Translations under genes and position numbers: made by a program | Shown here: in pieces, positions 24,506 through 36,729 of the stretch | Position numbering within the stretch: position 1 is the stretch's first letter | Layout: the number at the start of each line of letters is the position of its first letter | Source of the DNA: Endothia cerciana | Taxonomy: Eukaryota; Ascomycota; Sordariomycetes; Diaporthales; Cryphonectriaceae | Assembly: GCA_026119935.1 (NCBI GenBank) | Contig: JALRMH010000017.1 | Span: 62,001-126,000, forward strand | Length of the DNA stretch: 64,000 nt | Reading direction: 5' to 3' | Notes under the pieces: generated by a model | What the model was told of the DNA's origin: nothing | Seen by the model: the letters and a program-made list of their open reading frames with translations, nothing else | Database searches by the model: none

Positions 24506-24546
24506 TTTTTTTCTTTTCTTTTTTTTTTATATAAAAAAAAAAAAAA
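24506..24546. repeat. T-tract/A-tract inverted repeat
   Basis: A run of T broken by two C residues, then ATATA, then about 15 A. The arms can pair into a long A-T hairpin. It could be a poly(A)-bearing retroelement junction, but no coding relic is next to it. Confidence 0.75.
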
Positions 24547-25438
24547 CCTCCCACAAAAAACCACCACATACGGGGCAGCTCGGTGCTGTCTGTATGCATG
24601 CCTTCGCTTTCCGGTCCGGGTCTCACCTCCTTTGTCTCACTCAGCAGCTCGGGCCTGGAGGCCGAGCACTGCAGTATAAAAACTGCCGTGTGGCCATGTG
24701 TCTTATTGGTCTTTGGCCTGCAGACTACATCAGTCTTTCCAGAGGTGGGTAGTCTTGGGACAGCGACGAGGCTGCGGTCCAAAAATCAAGCCGCAGACCT
24801 ATACGCCAAGCTTGAGGAGCAGGTTAGGCCTCGCTCTCTCACATGCTATATCTCATATTGTAGGATTCCTCGGTCCCCCGTTCAACGGGCCACGGCCTAA
24901 GTTTGTTGTGCAATTCGGCATCGGTAACGACAACGCATCTGTACTATGTGGTGCGGAAGCTTCCGAGGGACTGCAGCATGGTGGCTAGCGCACTGGCCAC
25001 CGGAGGTCCAGCTGGAGATCTCGAAACGCCAGCCACCCGGACTGTCGTGGGGAGCCTTACCATGCAGGTACCAGCCACCTCGTCAGCTGCTTGCGATCAA
25101 CCGGTAGGACGTGCGTGGAAAAGGAAATGGGGCGGACGCGGCAGTGTCGGGCATCTCTGCTCCGCATGATGTGGCACTAATACGTCTGATACATGGTATA
25201 TGTGGTGCCCTCGTATAATTCCTCGCTAGGCATACCAGGCTCGCGATAGCCTCAGCGTGGTCCGGGGGAACCAGGACAGATCAAGGGAGCTGGACCTTGC
25301 GTTGCCGTCCGCCGAGGGCATGATAGATCTATCCGACATTCGAACTAGCTCCCGGATCAGACCGCGGGGCGCCCAAGATCCAAACCGAAGCCATGGCGCC
25401 TGGGCAGAGTCTCCGCGTCTCTACGGTGACGGTGTGGT

Positions 25439-25442
25439 GGGT

Positions 25443-25476
<34 letters not shown>
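25439..25476. repeat. (GT)n microsatellite
   Basis: About 16 GT units preceded by GTGGGTGG. It lies in the gene-poor region upstream of the PhoD-like gene. Confidence 0.95.
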
Positions 25477-26631
25477 AAGCTGTCGAGCAGCCAGGAACAA
25501 AAAAGTTGGAAGCCGAAGAGCTGCAGCTCGACAGGGGGCCACGGTCGAAGTGCTTGCTGAGGTGAGGCTTCATTGGTGCAAACGGGCCAAGCGGATGACG
25601 ACAACATCTTCTGCTTTTTCTTCCCCCTCTGTCATTCTGGGCGGACCTCAGCTGCCGGCCGGGTTGGCTACCCTTCATTCAGTGAGGCCGTACGGAGGAG
25701 TATGTATGTTCTCATCTGCCGAGGGTGAGGAGATGTCGAGCCTGTGACGCGAGCTGCTGTGCAATTCCTTCGAACTTCGTGCAGGACACGGGAGACACTA
25801 CCTCGAAACTTTGTGGGAGAACAGACGACAAACACGAGAGACACTAATAAGTAGTCGCTCCTAACCTCGAATCGAATCTCCCTCAACACATCACACAGGC
25901 ACTGACCGGGGGCCTGACTGGCTGTGACCTTGGTCGTGCCCCCTGCAAGTCGCAACTGGGGACCCCAGCAGCTACTTCTCCATCCCCGATTTTGCATCCT
26001 TGGGCCGCATCTTATCTCGAATCCCTTCGTCGTCAACCCCCCCAATTTTCATCTTGGCCGGTCCGCCCTTCGCGTCTCTTCGCAGCTTTCTTTCCCTTCC
26101 GACCCTGTTTCCTGCCGTTGATATCTGGATACCTCGAGTTTGTTGGCAGACGCCCCCCGGTGACCAGACATTCTCTCTCTACCCACCAGGCCGCCTCGCC
26201 TCGCCTTCACCTCCCCGGTCAACAGCGGCTCGCACTGCCTCGTGGTGGGGCACCTGATGGGATCTATCCCTCCCTGCCTCTCCAGCAACCTCCTCCTAGA
26301 GCTATCACCGTACTGACGCCACTCACCCACTCGCACAGCCCAGTCACTCGTTCGCACCGCGCACCCCGTCTTCAGGCTGCTGCGATTCGTCACCCGCAGC
26401 TCCTGGGCGCCTTTCTCGTGCACATCCGCTGCGGCGCTAATCTCATGTTCCGCGCCGCATTGGCTGCTATGGACACCTGCATGACCAGTCCTAGGGCCGG
26501 CAGGACATAAGTGGTAGCTTGGCCGCCAACGCTGCTTCCACGGCCTTGCATTTCTAACCTTGCTACGCTGAGGACTCGTCTTAGGATCGCCGGAGCCCAA
26601 CCAATTTTGACCATCCACATCGATACCCAAG

Positions 26632-28081
26632 ATGTCTGCTCCGTACTGGGGTGACCTCCCCGGCCCCGCGCTCCCGACTCGCACCCATCAACGCAGCTCT
26701 TCTGGCGAGCACTCCTCGAGAGCACCCCGCCGCCAGCCGCCAGACGCTGCCGCACCTGTTGCGCCACAGCCAAGGCACAACCGAGCTTCAGTCCAGACCA
26801 ACAGTACCGAAGCCCAGACCGAGTCTACCCTCAGTCCTTACGCGTCGCCCAGGGATTCCTATCAGGGCCCCGGGCTGGCTCCCAGACCTGTCTCCCAGAG
26901 CAGTCACCCCCCTGATCTCATAGAGAGGCGACGCCGACGTGCCAGCAAGAACAGGGAGGAGGAAGGCGCCTACGTTGTTTCCGGCACATTACCCCCTCCT
27001 GCCCCAGATGCGCCCAGGGCTTCCCCGGTAGACTACAGACACCCATACGGCAACGGCGGACTGCCTTACACACTGCCCAGGGCCGATCCAGCTCACCAGT
27101 CAGATTTCCCTCCGAGCCCAGGCGTCATGGATCCCGACATCTACAAGCCAGTGGCCACAGACCGGACAAAACGCTCAAGTACGACATCGAGCCGCCGGGC
27201 GAGCAGTGGCAGCACTGCGGCGGCTAGGAATGGCAGTGCAAGAGAGTCCGTGAACGGGCACCGGAAATCATCTCTGGGGGGCGAGGTGGATCGTCGTTTG
27301 TTCGCAGATATGCACTCTCCTCTGCAAAGACTTGAGCTGACGCTCGACAGCATCACGAAGGAGGAGAGGCGAGCGCGACTCGAGGCTGCGGAGCGCAACG
27401 CACGAGACCGCGCGGCGTCTCGAGGGACGGACAAGGACGGCAGTCAGACACCCACGGTACGGTTCAAGGAGCACGACACAGAGTCGGAGGCAGAATCACC
27501 TCAGGCGCAGATCCAGTCTGAACCTGTCTCTGCTCGGTCCGCCACGGCGCCACAGAGTGTGTCCAAGGCGGAGGAACCACAGCGGAAGACGCAGCGTCAA
27601 GTGTCTCAACCAAGAAGGAGCCCGAAGCCAAAGGTAGTCGCCGATGTTGTCGCACGCGGGAGGACTTCGCCGCAACGGAATTTGAGCTTTCGCGAACGGG
27701 CGGCCCGAAACGACATCAAATTGCCAAACGGCGGGCCCGGACCCGATTCTCCGGCGACCCTCTCTTCGACAGCCCCAACGAGCGGAGGCTTCTCCCTGAC
27801 CCGACAAGGAAGCAATAAGTTGAAGAAAGGTCCTCCTGGAGAACCTCAGTCCCAGCGGAGGAACGAGGTCGAGAGAAATTACGCTCAGCTTGCCCCGGGT
27901 CAGCAACGGGGAGCACCCCAATCTCTAGGGCCGGCCCAGGGTACCGGCCCCGCGGCTGCTCCCGCACCGGTGGGGCCGCCGAACAAAACCGCCGGCGGGT
28001 CAGTGCGCAACAGGGTTCCGCCTCTCAATACAGCTGTGGCCCGACAGCCCGTACCGCAGGCTATGCCAGACGACGATGACA

Positions 28082-28154
<73 letters not shown>

Positions 28155-31100
28155 TGATGATGATGACGACGGCGACCTAGACTCGCCCATAACCACCGGA
28201 AATTCTGTCAGTACGGCTAAGCAGGTGCAAACCTCCACCTCGACTCGAAGCCCTCCCCACAGCCCGTTTCCCTTTGCGTCCGACGCGCCACCAAGTGCCG
28301 CGCCGAGAGTCAAGTTCGACACGGGCACAGCCGCCGGAGCAGCAGCAGCCGGCGCCGCCGGGGCTGCAGTGATTGCGGGTAACCGAGGATACGATGGCCA
28401 TCCCAGCGATCCCAACGATAGCCGTCACCACGAGCACCACATTTCGGAGTTCTTACACCGTCACGAGTACAAGCCCGGCCAGGGCCTGTACAATCCGCCG
28501 AAATACCTGGACGAATGGAAGAAGGGTACTGTGGGAACGCTTTCTGGGACGCTACTCGAACCGTCCGAGGAAGTGACACCAGCCGTGGATAAGGGCCAAA
28601 CTTGGTGGGAGACACCACCCTCTCAAAGACGAGGCAGCATCTCTTCACGACCACGCAAGGCGGAGGCATTCGACGGAGAATATGACGAGAGTAACGGTAC
28701 GCAAGTCTCAGATGGTTCAGCTGATCCTGCAGGAAGAGAGGAGGAGGTGATCGCCCAGGGACATCGTCAATCGTGGTCTGTCCATTACGATGACGTGGTT
28801 CCACAGGCGCGTAAACTCCTTGGTCATCAAGCGACGGCCGATAAACGCAAGGCGAGGCGCCAGGTCCGTCTGTATTCCGTCGGACGGCCTTTGGCGCCCC
28901 AGAGCGAAGATAAAGCGGAGACCTGTCTTTCAATACTTTGTTCATGTTTCCCCTGTCTAGCTGCTTCTCGTCCGAGACAACTGTCTGAATTCACCTTGCT
29001 GACTCGAGCGGCGCGGACGGCAACCCGCGTGCCGGATTTTATAGCCCCTACAAGATTTAAGCCACCTCTGTATTTGAAGTGCGGCCCGCTGCTCAGATAT
29101 TGCGGCTTGCGAACCGAACGCATCACGGGTCGGTCAGCCCGGAATGGTCCGGCTATTGAGCGGGAGTTCTGGAGGGGTACCGTGATGATTGTGACCGCCG
29201 ACGAGGAGTCGTCCTATGATATTGCCCCGACTCTGAGGCTTTTTGCACAACCGATCGAGAACTTGCCACCTCCCCCGGCAGAGGTTCATGGAGAGGTGCC
29301 ACCGGAGTACGTGGACCCTGTTGCGGGACTTCCCAAGCTGGGTCGCAGAGGCGAGACGCTGTACGTCCGACCTGTCGATCACCTCGATGAGGGTAAGGAT
29401 CTTTCGAGGGACGCCAGTGATGAGGGTTTGTTCGAAAGGACGCGCAGCCCTCCTGATACCGACCTTCCAGAAGGATCGACCGATGCGCCAGGGTCTTTCG
29501 CAGATCGCAAGAAGAAGTCGCCTCTTGACGGGGAGAAGACGGGCAAGTATAAGGACATCCGAGGCTATCGCCTGCATGCCGAGCGAGGTTACACGTTCTG
29601 GCGTTTCAGCATCGAGGTCGAGCTGCGCGACAGGGAGCAGCGAATCGCCTACCGCATCAATCGTGGGCCTGCAACCGGCTTCTGGGTCCCCGCGAAGGGA
29701 CAGTCTATGAACATCATGTTCCACAGCTGCAATGGCTTCAGTCTGTCTGTCAACCCCGACGAGCTAAGTGGGCCGGATCCTCTGTGGCGCGATGTTCTGA
29801 ACAACCACCAAAGCCGGCCCTTCCACGTCATGATTGGTGGTGGTGACCAGCTGTACTGCGACGCGGTGATGCGACAGACGAGACACTTCCAGGACTGGCT
29901 CATGATCCGCAACCCTCTGCACAAACATAACGCGCCGTTTACATCGGAGATGCAGGACGAGCTGGAGGCGTTCTATCTAGAACGCTACTGCATGTGGTTC
30001 TCACAAGGCCTATTCGGCCTCGCCAACTCGCAGATCCCCATGGTTAATATGTATGACGACCATGATATCATCGATGGCTTTGGCAGCTACCCACACCACT
30101 TCATGACCTCGCCCGTATTTTCGGGCCTTGGCAATGTCGCGTTCAAGTACTACATGCTGTTCCAGCACCAGAGTATCATTGACGAGACCGAGGAGACGGA
30201 GCCGAGCTGGGCTTTGGGCCTGGCGCCTGGGCCATACATCCACGAACGGAGCCGCAGCTTGTTCATGTTTCTTGGGTCGAAGATTGCGCTGCTGGCGGTC
30301 GACGCGCGGACGGAGAGGACGCGTGACCAGGTCGTGAGGGATGGTACTTGGGACAAGCTGATAGTTCGCTGCTACAATGAGATCGTCAAGGGCAAGACAG
30401 AGCACCTGCTTGTGTTGCTGGGGGTCCCGATTGCGTACCCCCGGCTGGTATGGCTGGAGAACGTGTAAGTGAACCTCCTACACCGGTAGATCGGGACAGC
30501 TGACTGACCCTGTCCACAGCTTGACGTCTCGACTGCTAGACCCCGTCAAGGCCCTTGGCAAGACCGGCCTGTTCGGCAATGCCTTCAATAAGTTTGACGG
30601 TGGTGTCGAGGTCTTGGATGACCTGGATGACCACTGGACTGCAAAGAACCACAAGGATGAGCGCAAGATTGTTCTCGAGGATCTGCAGGATCTTGCGGCA
30701 GACAGATCTGTCCGTGTCACGATTCTCAGCGGCGATGTCCACCTTGCAGCGGTCGGCCAGTTCTATTCTAACCCTAAGCTCAACCTGCCCAAGCACAAAG
30801 ACTTTCGCTATATGCCCAACATCATCTCGTCTGCGATTGTCAACACACCTCCGCCAGATCTCATGGCCGACGTATTGAACAAGCGCAACAAGGTGCATCA
30901 CCTCGACAAGGATACCGACGAGGACATGATCCCCATGTTTGGGCATGGAGTCGAGGGCAAGCCCAGGAACAACAAGCGCCTCTTACCTCATCGGAATTGG
31001 TGCTCCATCCGCGAGTACACACCTGGGCAAACACCCCCATCGACGCCGCCAGAGTCTCTTTATGAAGGGCAGGCGCCCGTCCACTCTCCTGGCGCTGAGG

Positions 31101-32167
31101 ATGGAGGCTTCATCCATAAGGGGACCACGCATCGGCTTTCTAAGCGAAAGCGTGGCCCACCCAACCGTGCTGATGTGATTGACTCGCGACCTCCTAACTC
31201 ATCGAAAGCCCCCGGCGGCCTCTTCCGGACACTCTCATCCCGCGGGAGACGCTCGGACAGCGATGTGCCCGGAGGCGGGAAGCGTCCCGGTACAGGCAGA
31301 CGTACCCTCTCCCTCACGCGCAGCGACTTTAGCCTTTTCCGCCGCGGGAGTAAGACACGCCAAAAGTCCAAACCCGACGACGGCGGCATCAACGGAACCT
31401 GGGGAGAAGACAGCGACCCCGAGGATGATGGCTACGAGCATTCGCCGGAGCGAAACGGTGGAGGCGGTTTCCTAGGTGCCATTGGACTTAGAGGCGGCGG
31501 CGGTTCCTATGAAGAGTTCTCAGAGGGCGACGACTCGTACTTCACGGCGCGCGCGCCGGTCAACGCGGCACCCACTTCTAGGCCAGGCCCCAGTGCGGCT
31601 AAGGCGGCGCGGCTGTTGGGCGAGGAGGCGCCTCCTGCCACGGTGAGTCACGGGCTGGAGACTCAGCCGAGAGGCTACGGCACCACGACGACAGTGAGCG
31701 GACCAGTGCAGCAGCCTGTGGATGCTCCCTTCCGCCCCAAACCCTTCCATCGTACGCCGACTTCTGCAAGCATGAAGCAGGGGCGTGGGCTAAAGAGGAT
31801 GAATACGCATGATGTTAATATCCAAGGCGGCTTGGATATCTGCCTGAATGTTGAGGTCAGCTCTAAGGATCCCGCGGGCATCACGGTCCCGTACCGACTC
31901 CTCGTGCCCAGGCTATGGTATGATGCTACGGCGGGGCAGGATATCGAGTTGCCGCCGCAGAATGTGGGTGGGGGTGTGAAGAAGCTGTTGGGCTTGAATC
32001 GGGGTAAGAATCAGAATGGTGGTGGTGTGAAGACAAAGGGCGCTGGAAGGGCGGCCGAGAGGCAGCAGGGCCAGGCCCAGGGCCAGAGGCCGCCGGTGAT
32101 GGCGTCGGGGGCAAGTGGATCTGGTGTCCCGCGAGAGGTCGATGCTGCACCTGGGACGGCCTTCTGA
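26632..32167 (+). CDS. Giant PhoD-like phosphatase-domain protein
   Basis: Two exons, 26632-30464 and 30520-32167, give 1826 residues; the 55-base intron has GTAAGT and CACAG ends. The first 1000 residues are mostly disordered, rich in Ser, Pro, Arg and Gln, with a near-pure Asp run at residues 480-513 (one Asn at 484). The PhoD-like metallophosphatase domain follows. Visible metal-binding motifs are GGGDQLYCD (about 1068), NMYDDHDIIDGFGSY (about 1140) and TILSGDVHLAAVGQ (about 1345). The C-terminal part has HRNWCSIREYTP, then another disordered region. This arrangement is known in filamentous fungi and differs from secreted bacterial PhoD in having no signal peptide, so an intracellular phosphoesterase is likely; the substrate is unknown. 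Part of residues 740-830 is unusually Cys- and Arg-rich and might hide an unrecognised intron. Confidence 0.88.
28069..28170 (+). repeat. (GAC)n tract encoding poly-aspartate
   Basis: Within the PhoD-like gene, mostly GAC codons with a few GAT at both ends, encoding 29 uninterrupted Asp after a DDDDN start. Long pure codon runs like this are usually length-variable between strains. Confidence 0.95.
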
Positions 32168-33251
32168 GACGTGGCGGAAGAAAGCAAAGTTGACGATTCT
32201 ACTGAGGACGAACGGCTCCTCGCGTTGCGTTGGAAAAGGGGTAATAAGGGTCTTGGATGATATTTTTCTTCTTGAGGAACATGAGCAAGCGGCGTGCGCA
32301 TTCCTGATGAGAGCGTACAAACAGAACCATGGGCAAGGCGATAATGACTTATGGGCGTCCTTTCCCGGCCACGAGAAGAATACCAGATGACGGGACAAAA
32401 TAAGTTTACGACGGTATGATTATGATGCATGGATAGCAGGGACGATAACAAGAGCACGGTATACCTTTCCGCGGACCTTCGACCTGGCCTGACTTGGGGA
32501 GTTTTCATCTGATTTCCTTGAAAGTGTACATCAGCACTTACGCGTGGGCATTACCTAGGAGAAATGGACTATGGAATTCGCGGGATGATAAGAAGTGCAA
32601 TACTTTGCTGCGCATGATCCGTTCCACTGCTCCGCGTCAAAGTTCACATAGTCATATATAGCCTGTGATGGGCCTCGTATAGGCTGGCATGGCAGTTAAG
32701 GAACGCATAGCGAATGTGCCTTCCGTCAATAAAAGGTATCAATTCATTTGTTTCTGCCACAGTTCTCCCCACCCCCCGCGGGGACAACCCCGGCAACAGG
32801 TTGCCGGTTTACGTCTGCGACGGACATATCATCGAGACACTTGTCAGCGTGTCGGCCTGATAACGCTGTCAGCTTCAACGATAGGTGAGGCACATGGTAG
32901 AGGACGCGTACTGTAAGTGCTGGTAGGATGTGCGCCGGCATGTCTTGTCCCTCTGGTAACTCTCGGGAGTGGGACGACACGCCGGCCTCATTTCGACCGT
33001 TCGATTTTTGGTTTTTTTCCCTTCTTTCTCCCTCTTCGATGTCTTCATAGCTGAGACGTAAAGTTGGCGCCGCGACATCTTAATCCTGAGACGGGTCAGA
33101 GTGCCCGCCGCTCCAGGACAATAGCAAGCCCACGCATGCAATAGAGTCCATCGCGAGCCCGGCCCCGACTATCACCGATATCTCGGGGCGGGCGCCCTCA
33201 CAGCTATGGTCGCCGGCTACGCCGCTCAGTTCGGACAAGCCCCCCTCTCGG
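32168..33251. other. Convergent intergenic region between PhoD-like and Y14 genes
   Basis: No supported gene in about 1.1 kb. Both flanking genes end here, so it should contain two 3' ends. Confidence 0.4.
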
Positions 33252-33950
33252 CTAGTCGTCCCTCTCGCGACCGCGCCTGTCGCCGCCGGGGCTCCTGCTC
33301 CTGCTGCGCGCCCGCCGCCCGCCGCGAGCCGCGCCGCCTACTCCTCCTCCTCCTCCTCCTCCTCCTCCTCCTCCACCGCCCGCGCCGGGCCTGCCGGCGC
33401 CGCCCTTGTTAGGGGGCGGGCGCACAAAGGCGAAGTCGACGTGGATGGTCTGGTCGAGGAGCTTGGTCTCGTGGGCGCCGTCGATGGCGGCGCGGGCTTC
33501 CTGGAGGGTGGGGTATTCAATCAGGGCGTAGCCCTTTTCATACCCAAAAATACCAAAAAAACGTCAGCAAGCTGTTGGCCCTGATGGTCCCCCCGGCCCC
33601 TGAAACCAGACCGCGTCGCGGGTTTGGTCGTAGCGGCGACGCCGCCGTTCCGGAAGGAGGTAGTAGGAGGTTGGAGGGGGGGGGGGAAAGGGTAGAAGCA
33701 AGTAAAGTACCTTGACGTAACCGCTCCGCCTGTCCAGGTTCAGGTGCAGGTTCTTGATCTCACCGTACTCGCCGAACAGGTCGTGGATCGTCTCCTCGTC
33801 CGCCTCCTCGTGCACGTTGGTCACGATGATGATCCACCCCTCGATGGAGCGCACCGCCGTCGCCCTCCCGTGCGTCTGCATGTCGTCGACCTTTGCCTGG
33901 GCGGGCGCGGGCGAGACGGGCTCGTCGACGTCCATCTCCACGTCGGCCAT
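33252..33950 (-). CDS. RNA-binding protein Y14/RBM8A, exon-junction complex core
   Basis: Nuclear RRM protein that pairs with Mago in the exon-junction complex. Exons 33950-33711 and 33533-33252 give 173 residues. The N-terminus is acidic (MADVEMDVDEP). The RRM begins at GWIIIVTNVHEEADEETI with RNP2 as IIVTNV; RNP1 (KGYALIEY) is rebuilt across the intron. HETKLLDQTIHVDFAFVRPP closes the RRM as in other Y14 proteins. The tail has a glycine run coded by GGA repeats and an RS-type end, RSRSRSPGGD. The 177-base intron ends in AAAAG, an uncommon AAG acceptor; the next CAG would delete most of RNP1, so AAG is required. The intron can also be read through in frame, which would put nonsense into the RRM. 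Confidence 0.92.
33340..33375. repeat. (TCC)n tract encoding poly-glycine in Y14
   Basis: Ten or so TCC units on the plus strand, read as GGA glycine codons in the Y14 tail. Confidence 0.85.
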
Positions 33951-34054
33951 GGCTGCTGGCTGTGACTTTGTCGTCGAGAAGTTGAAGGGCCGGGGGAGGG
34001 CTCTTTCCTTTGGGTTGCGAGGGTTGAGGTCTGAGGTTCGTCCAGAGATGTGGG

Positions 34055-34092
34055 CTGTTGTTGTTGTTGTTGTTGTTGGTGGTGGTGGCGGC
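34055..34092. repeat. (GTT)n(GGT)n trinucleotide tract
   Basis: About eight GTT units pass into GGT and GGC units, roughly 105 bases upstream of the Y14 start codon on the minus strand, so it probably lies in the Y14 leader or promoter. Confidence 0.85.
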
Positions 34093-34670
34093 GGCAGGGA
34101 AGGCTGAGATCGGAAGCTTGCGTTTCTGGGCTTGAGCCTGCACTAACAATTTTCGTGCCCGGGTCAAAACACTAATCTTCCGCTGCGAACTTTTTGTCTC
34201 CTCTCTCCCTCCACCGTTCACTCTTCTCCGACCTATGTATGTTTCTTGACTTTTAGGATCACGTCCTACTGATGAGTGGAGTACTTGTCGAAAGCTGCGT
34301 TTCCTTCCCCCCCCCCCCCCTCATTTGTCCGAGCTGGACATGGCGATCTCGTTCTGCATCTCTGCCATGACGTAGGAATCACGAAGATGACGGCATGAAA
34401 GATGCAGGCGAGCAGGCAGGCCATGTATCCTTCGAAGAAGTCGGACGGCTCTTGCCAGCGGCGAGATTGGGTACGAATGATCCTTGGGACGCGGCCCCAG
34501 CATGTGTGAATGCCATCGTGCTCGCCTTTGCTCGAGTCTTTGGGGCCATATCGGGATCCCCAGCTGCCAACGACGACGAGGGCTGCGATGGCGGCAGGGC
34601 GGTTCTGGCTGACCCTGGGTCTGACCGGGAGAAAATGACAATAAAGCAGATTACTTGCCTGCGAATCGTG

Positions 34671-34710
34671 GGGGGGGGGGGATTTTTTTCTTTCTTTCTT
34701 TCTTTCTTTT
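34671..34710. repeat. G homopolymer followed by (TTTC)n
   Basis: About eleven G, then ATTTTTTT and five TTTC units. Non-coding microsatellite. Confidence 0.85.
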
Positions 34711-35436
34711 CCCTTTTACGCAGTTCAGAACGGTCCAGTCATTCATGATACTATGGCCATGAGATACGCCACCACCCTAAAGGTACCGAGCGATGCCTGC
34801 AACAGGGCATGGAGGGACACAGTTGTGCCTGAGGCCAAGAGGTCATCTCGCGGCGCATGTCATTGACGTATCCATCAAGCCTCGACTGGATCGCGGGCCT
34901 CAACGAATGCTCAGGTCAAGTCCCATCGTTGGCGGCTGCGGCACAGGTCGCGGCTTGCTAGGGCGACTTGAGTACTTAACGTCGCAGGCCCGGATATGTC
35001 CCTGGTGGTAGGACGGAGCAGCGCCGGTGCAATATCTCGGGCGTGAACCGCAGGAACACACCACAAATAGGACCAACATTACTTCCCGCCCGAATTCAGC
35101 GAAGGATGTGAACGGTGTTTTCGGGGTGTCCCGAGATCGTCAGCTTACTCCGAGTGGAGTTGTCCGCAGGAATGGGCGGGCCTCTGGGCTAACGTCGGAT
35201 AAAGAACGGGGTTTTAACTGTATAAGACGGGTCAATACTCTTCTTGTACGGCGATGCTGGCTCAAATTCATCTTATACATGCTCAAAGTACCCCTTCTGG
35301 CTATCGAAATATCTTGAAGGCGTTGCCCCGAGAGTCCGCAGTTACTTGACTGGCTTTCCTTCTTTCGTCCACATCAAAGCGCCTCCCTTTCCGCCAGCGC
35401 AGATCGTCAACACGACATAAATAATTCTCACACATA

Positions 35437-36729
35437 ATGGGAGGTCTCAAAATCCTCATCATAGGCGCCGGCGTCTGCGGCCCAGCCCTTGCCACCCTGC
35501 TCCGACGTTCAAATGCTCTTCACGAAATCACGGTCATCGAACGCTGGCCGACCCTCCGCGCGGCAGGACAGCAGATCGACATAAGTAGCAACGGGCTCCG
35601 CATACTGAGCCGGATGGGCCTCCTGGACACCATCAAGTCTAAATGCGTCGAGGAGACGGGTGTCGAAATCTTCGACTCCAAGGGAAACTCGGCAGGCCGT
35701 TTCGGCGTGAATCCTGCCGGAGAGCGAAGGGTGACGCTGACGAACGAGTATGAAATCATGCGGGGGGATATGGTGAAGGTGCTGTATGATGCGGGCATGG
35801 AGCAGGATGCGAAGGCCAGAGAAGAGACCGGGGGAGAGGGTGGTTTGACCTATGAGTTCGACAAGACGGTCACGGAACTGGTCCAGGATGGCGATGGCGC
35901 GAATGTGACATTCTCGGACGGGCAGGCGGGACGCTTCGACCTTGTCGTCGCAGCGGATGGGCTAGGATCGCGGACCAGGAAACATGTTTTCGGGAAAGAA
36001 GCGAGCGATGCAGCTTTCCGGTCGATTGGCGTCCACGCAGCGTATTATAGCATACCACGCGTCGACGGCGAAGACGGTCTTGCGAAAGCCTACAGCGCTC
36101 CGGGGCGCAGGATTGTCATGACGAGGACGAGTGGTCGGCCGATGACGCAGGTGTTGCTCTTCACCATGAGCGATGACACCGGCAGCCTGAAAGCGTGCTA
36201 CAAGCAGCCGGTAGAGAAGCAAAAGCAGGCGTTTGCGGAGAAGTTCAGGGGCGCGGGCTGGGAGACCGACCGCCTCCTGGATGGCATGGCCAACTGCGAC
36301 GACTTCTACGCCTCCGAGGTCGCGCAGATCAAGATGGACAAGCTGTACGCCGGCCGGGTCGTGCTCCTCGGGGACGCGGGCTACTGCCCCTCCCCATTCA
36401 CGGGCATGGGCACCGAGTGCTGCCTCGTCGGGGCGTACGTGCTCGCGGGCGAGCTGACAGAGCACGGAAGCGACGTCGCGGCGGCGCTGAGGGCATACGA
36501 GGAGAGAATACGGCGGCCTATTCAAGACCTGCAGAAGCTGCCGGGCATGGCAACTGGCCTCTTCTTCCCCTCGTCCAGGATCGGCGTCTGGATCCTGCGG
36601 AATATAGTCTGGGCCGCGTCCAAGATCGACCAGTTGAGATATCACGCGCCGGCCGAGAAGAAGACAGTACTGGACGAGAAACTCGGATGGGACCTGCCCC
36701 AGTATCCCAAGTTGAACTTGGACTCATAA
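35437..36729 (+). CDS. FAD-dependent monooxygenase (TetX/salicylate hydroxylase-like)
   Basis: Single-exon flavoprotein monooxygenase of 430 residues; the substrate is not predictable. The dinucleotide-binding motif ILIIGAGVCGPALA is at residues 5-18. An Arg-containing GQQIDISSNGLRIL segment follows, then the DG motif LVVAADGLGSRTR (about 170-183) and the second FAD motif RVVLLGDAGYCPSPFTGMG (about 307-325). The C-terminal stretch FFPSSRIGVWILRN is hydrophobic and may associate with membranes, but it is not a clear transmembrane helix. The sequence resembles FAD monooxygenases of the TetX branch in fungi. No other secondary-metabolism gene lies beside it, so I infer a stand-alone enzyme. The start follows a typical CACATAATGG context. 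Confidence 0.9.
   Translation: MGGLKILIIGAGVCGPALATLLRRSNALHEITVIERWPTLRAAGQQIDISSNGLRILSRMGLLDTIKSKCVEETGVEIFDSKGNSAGRFGVNPAGERRVTLTNEYEIMRGDMVKVLYDAGMEQDAKAREETGGEGGLTYEFDKTVTELVQDGDGANVTFSDGQAGRFDLVVAADGLGSRTRKHVFGKEASDAAFRSIGVHAAYYSIPRVDGEDGLAKAYSAPGRRIVMTRTSGRPMTQVLLFTMSDDTGSLKACYKQPVEKQKQAFAEKFRGAGWETDRLLDGMANCDDFYASEVAQIKMDKLYAGRVVLLGDAGYCPSPFTGMGTECCLVGAYVLAGELTEHGSDVAAALRAYEERIRRPIQDLQKLPGMATGLFFPSSRIGVWILRNIVWAASKIDQLRYHAPAEKKTVLDEKLGWDLPQYPKLNLDS

Larger units (their letters stand above)
23159..26631. other. Long region between divergent KEX2 and PhoD-like genes
   Basis: About 3.5 kb separating two divergently transcribed genes, without a supported gene. It contains a GTGGTCCCC minisatellite, a T-tract/A-tract hairpin and a GT microsatellite, each listed separately. 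From about 25,950 to 26,630 the plus strand is pyrimidine-rich (many CTCC, CCGCC), as expected for the 5' leader of the PhoD-like gene; a 172-codon open frame there looks like a composition artefact. Confidence 0.5.
33951..35436. other. Divergent intergenic region between Y14 and FAD monooxygenase
   Basis: No supported gene. The Y14 leader side has a GTT/GGT trinucleotide tract at 34055-34092. Further right are a C homopolymer (about 34307-34320), a G homopolymer (about 34671-34681) followed by a (TTTC)n tract to about 34710. Confidence 0.45.

Noticed and set aside
24506..24546. Poly(A)-like end of a retroelement
   Set aside because: No reverse transcriptase or endonuclease relic and no target-site duplication found next to the T/A tracts.
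25992..26510. 172-codon frame upstream of the PhoD-like gene
   Set aside because: Pyrimidine-rich leader sequence gives Pro/Ser/Leu/His-rich translation without structure; probably 5' untranslated region.
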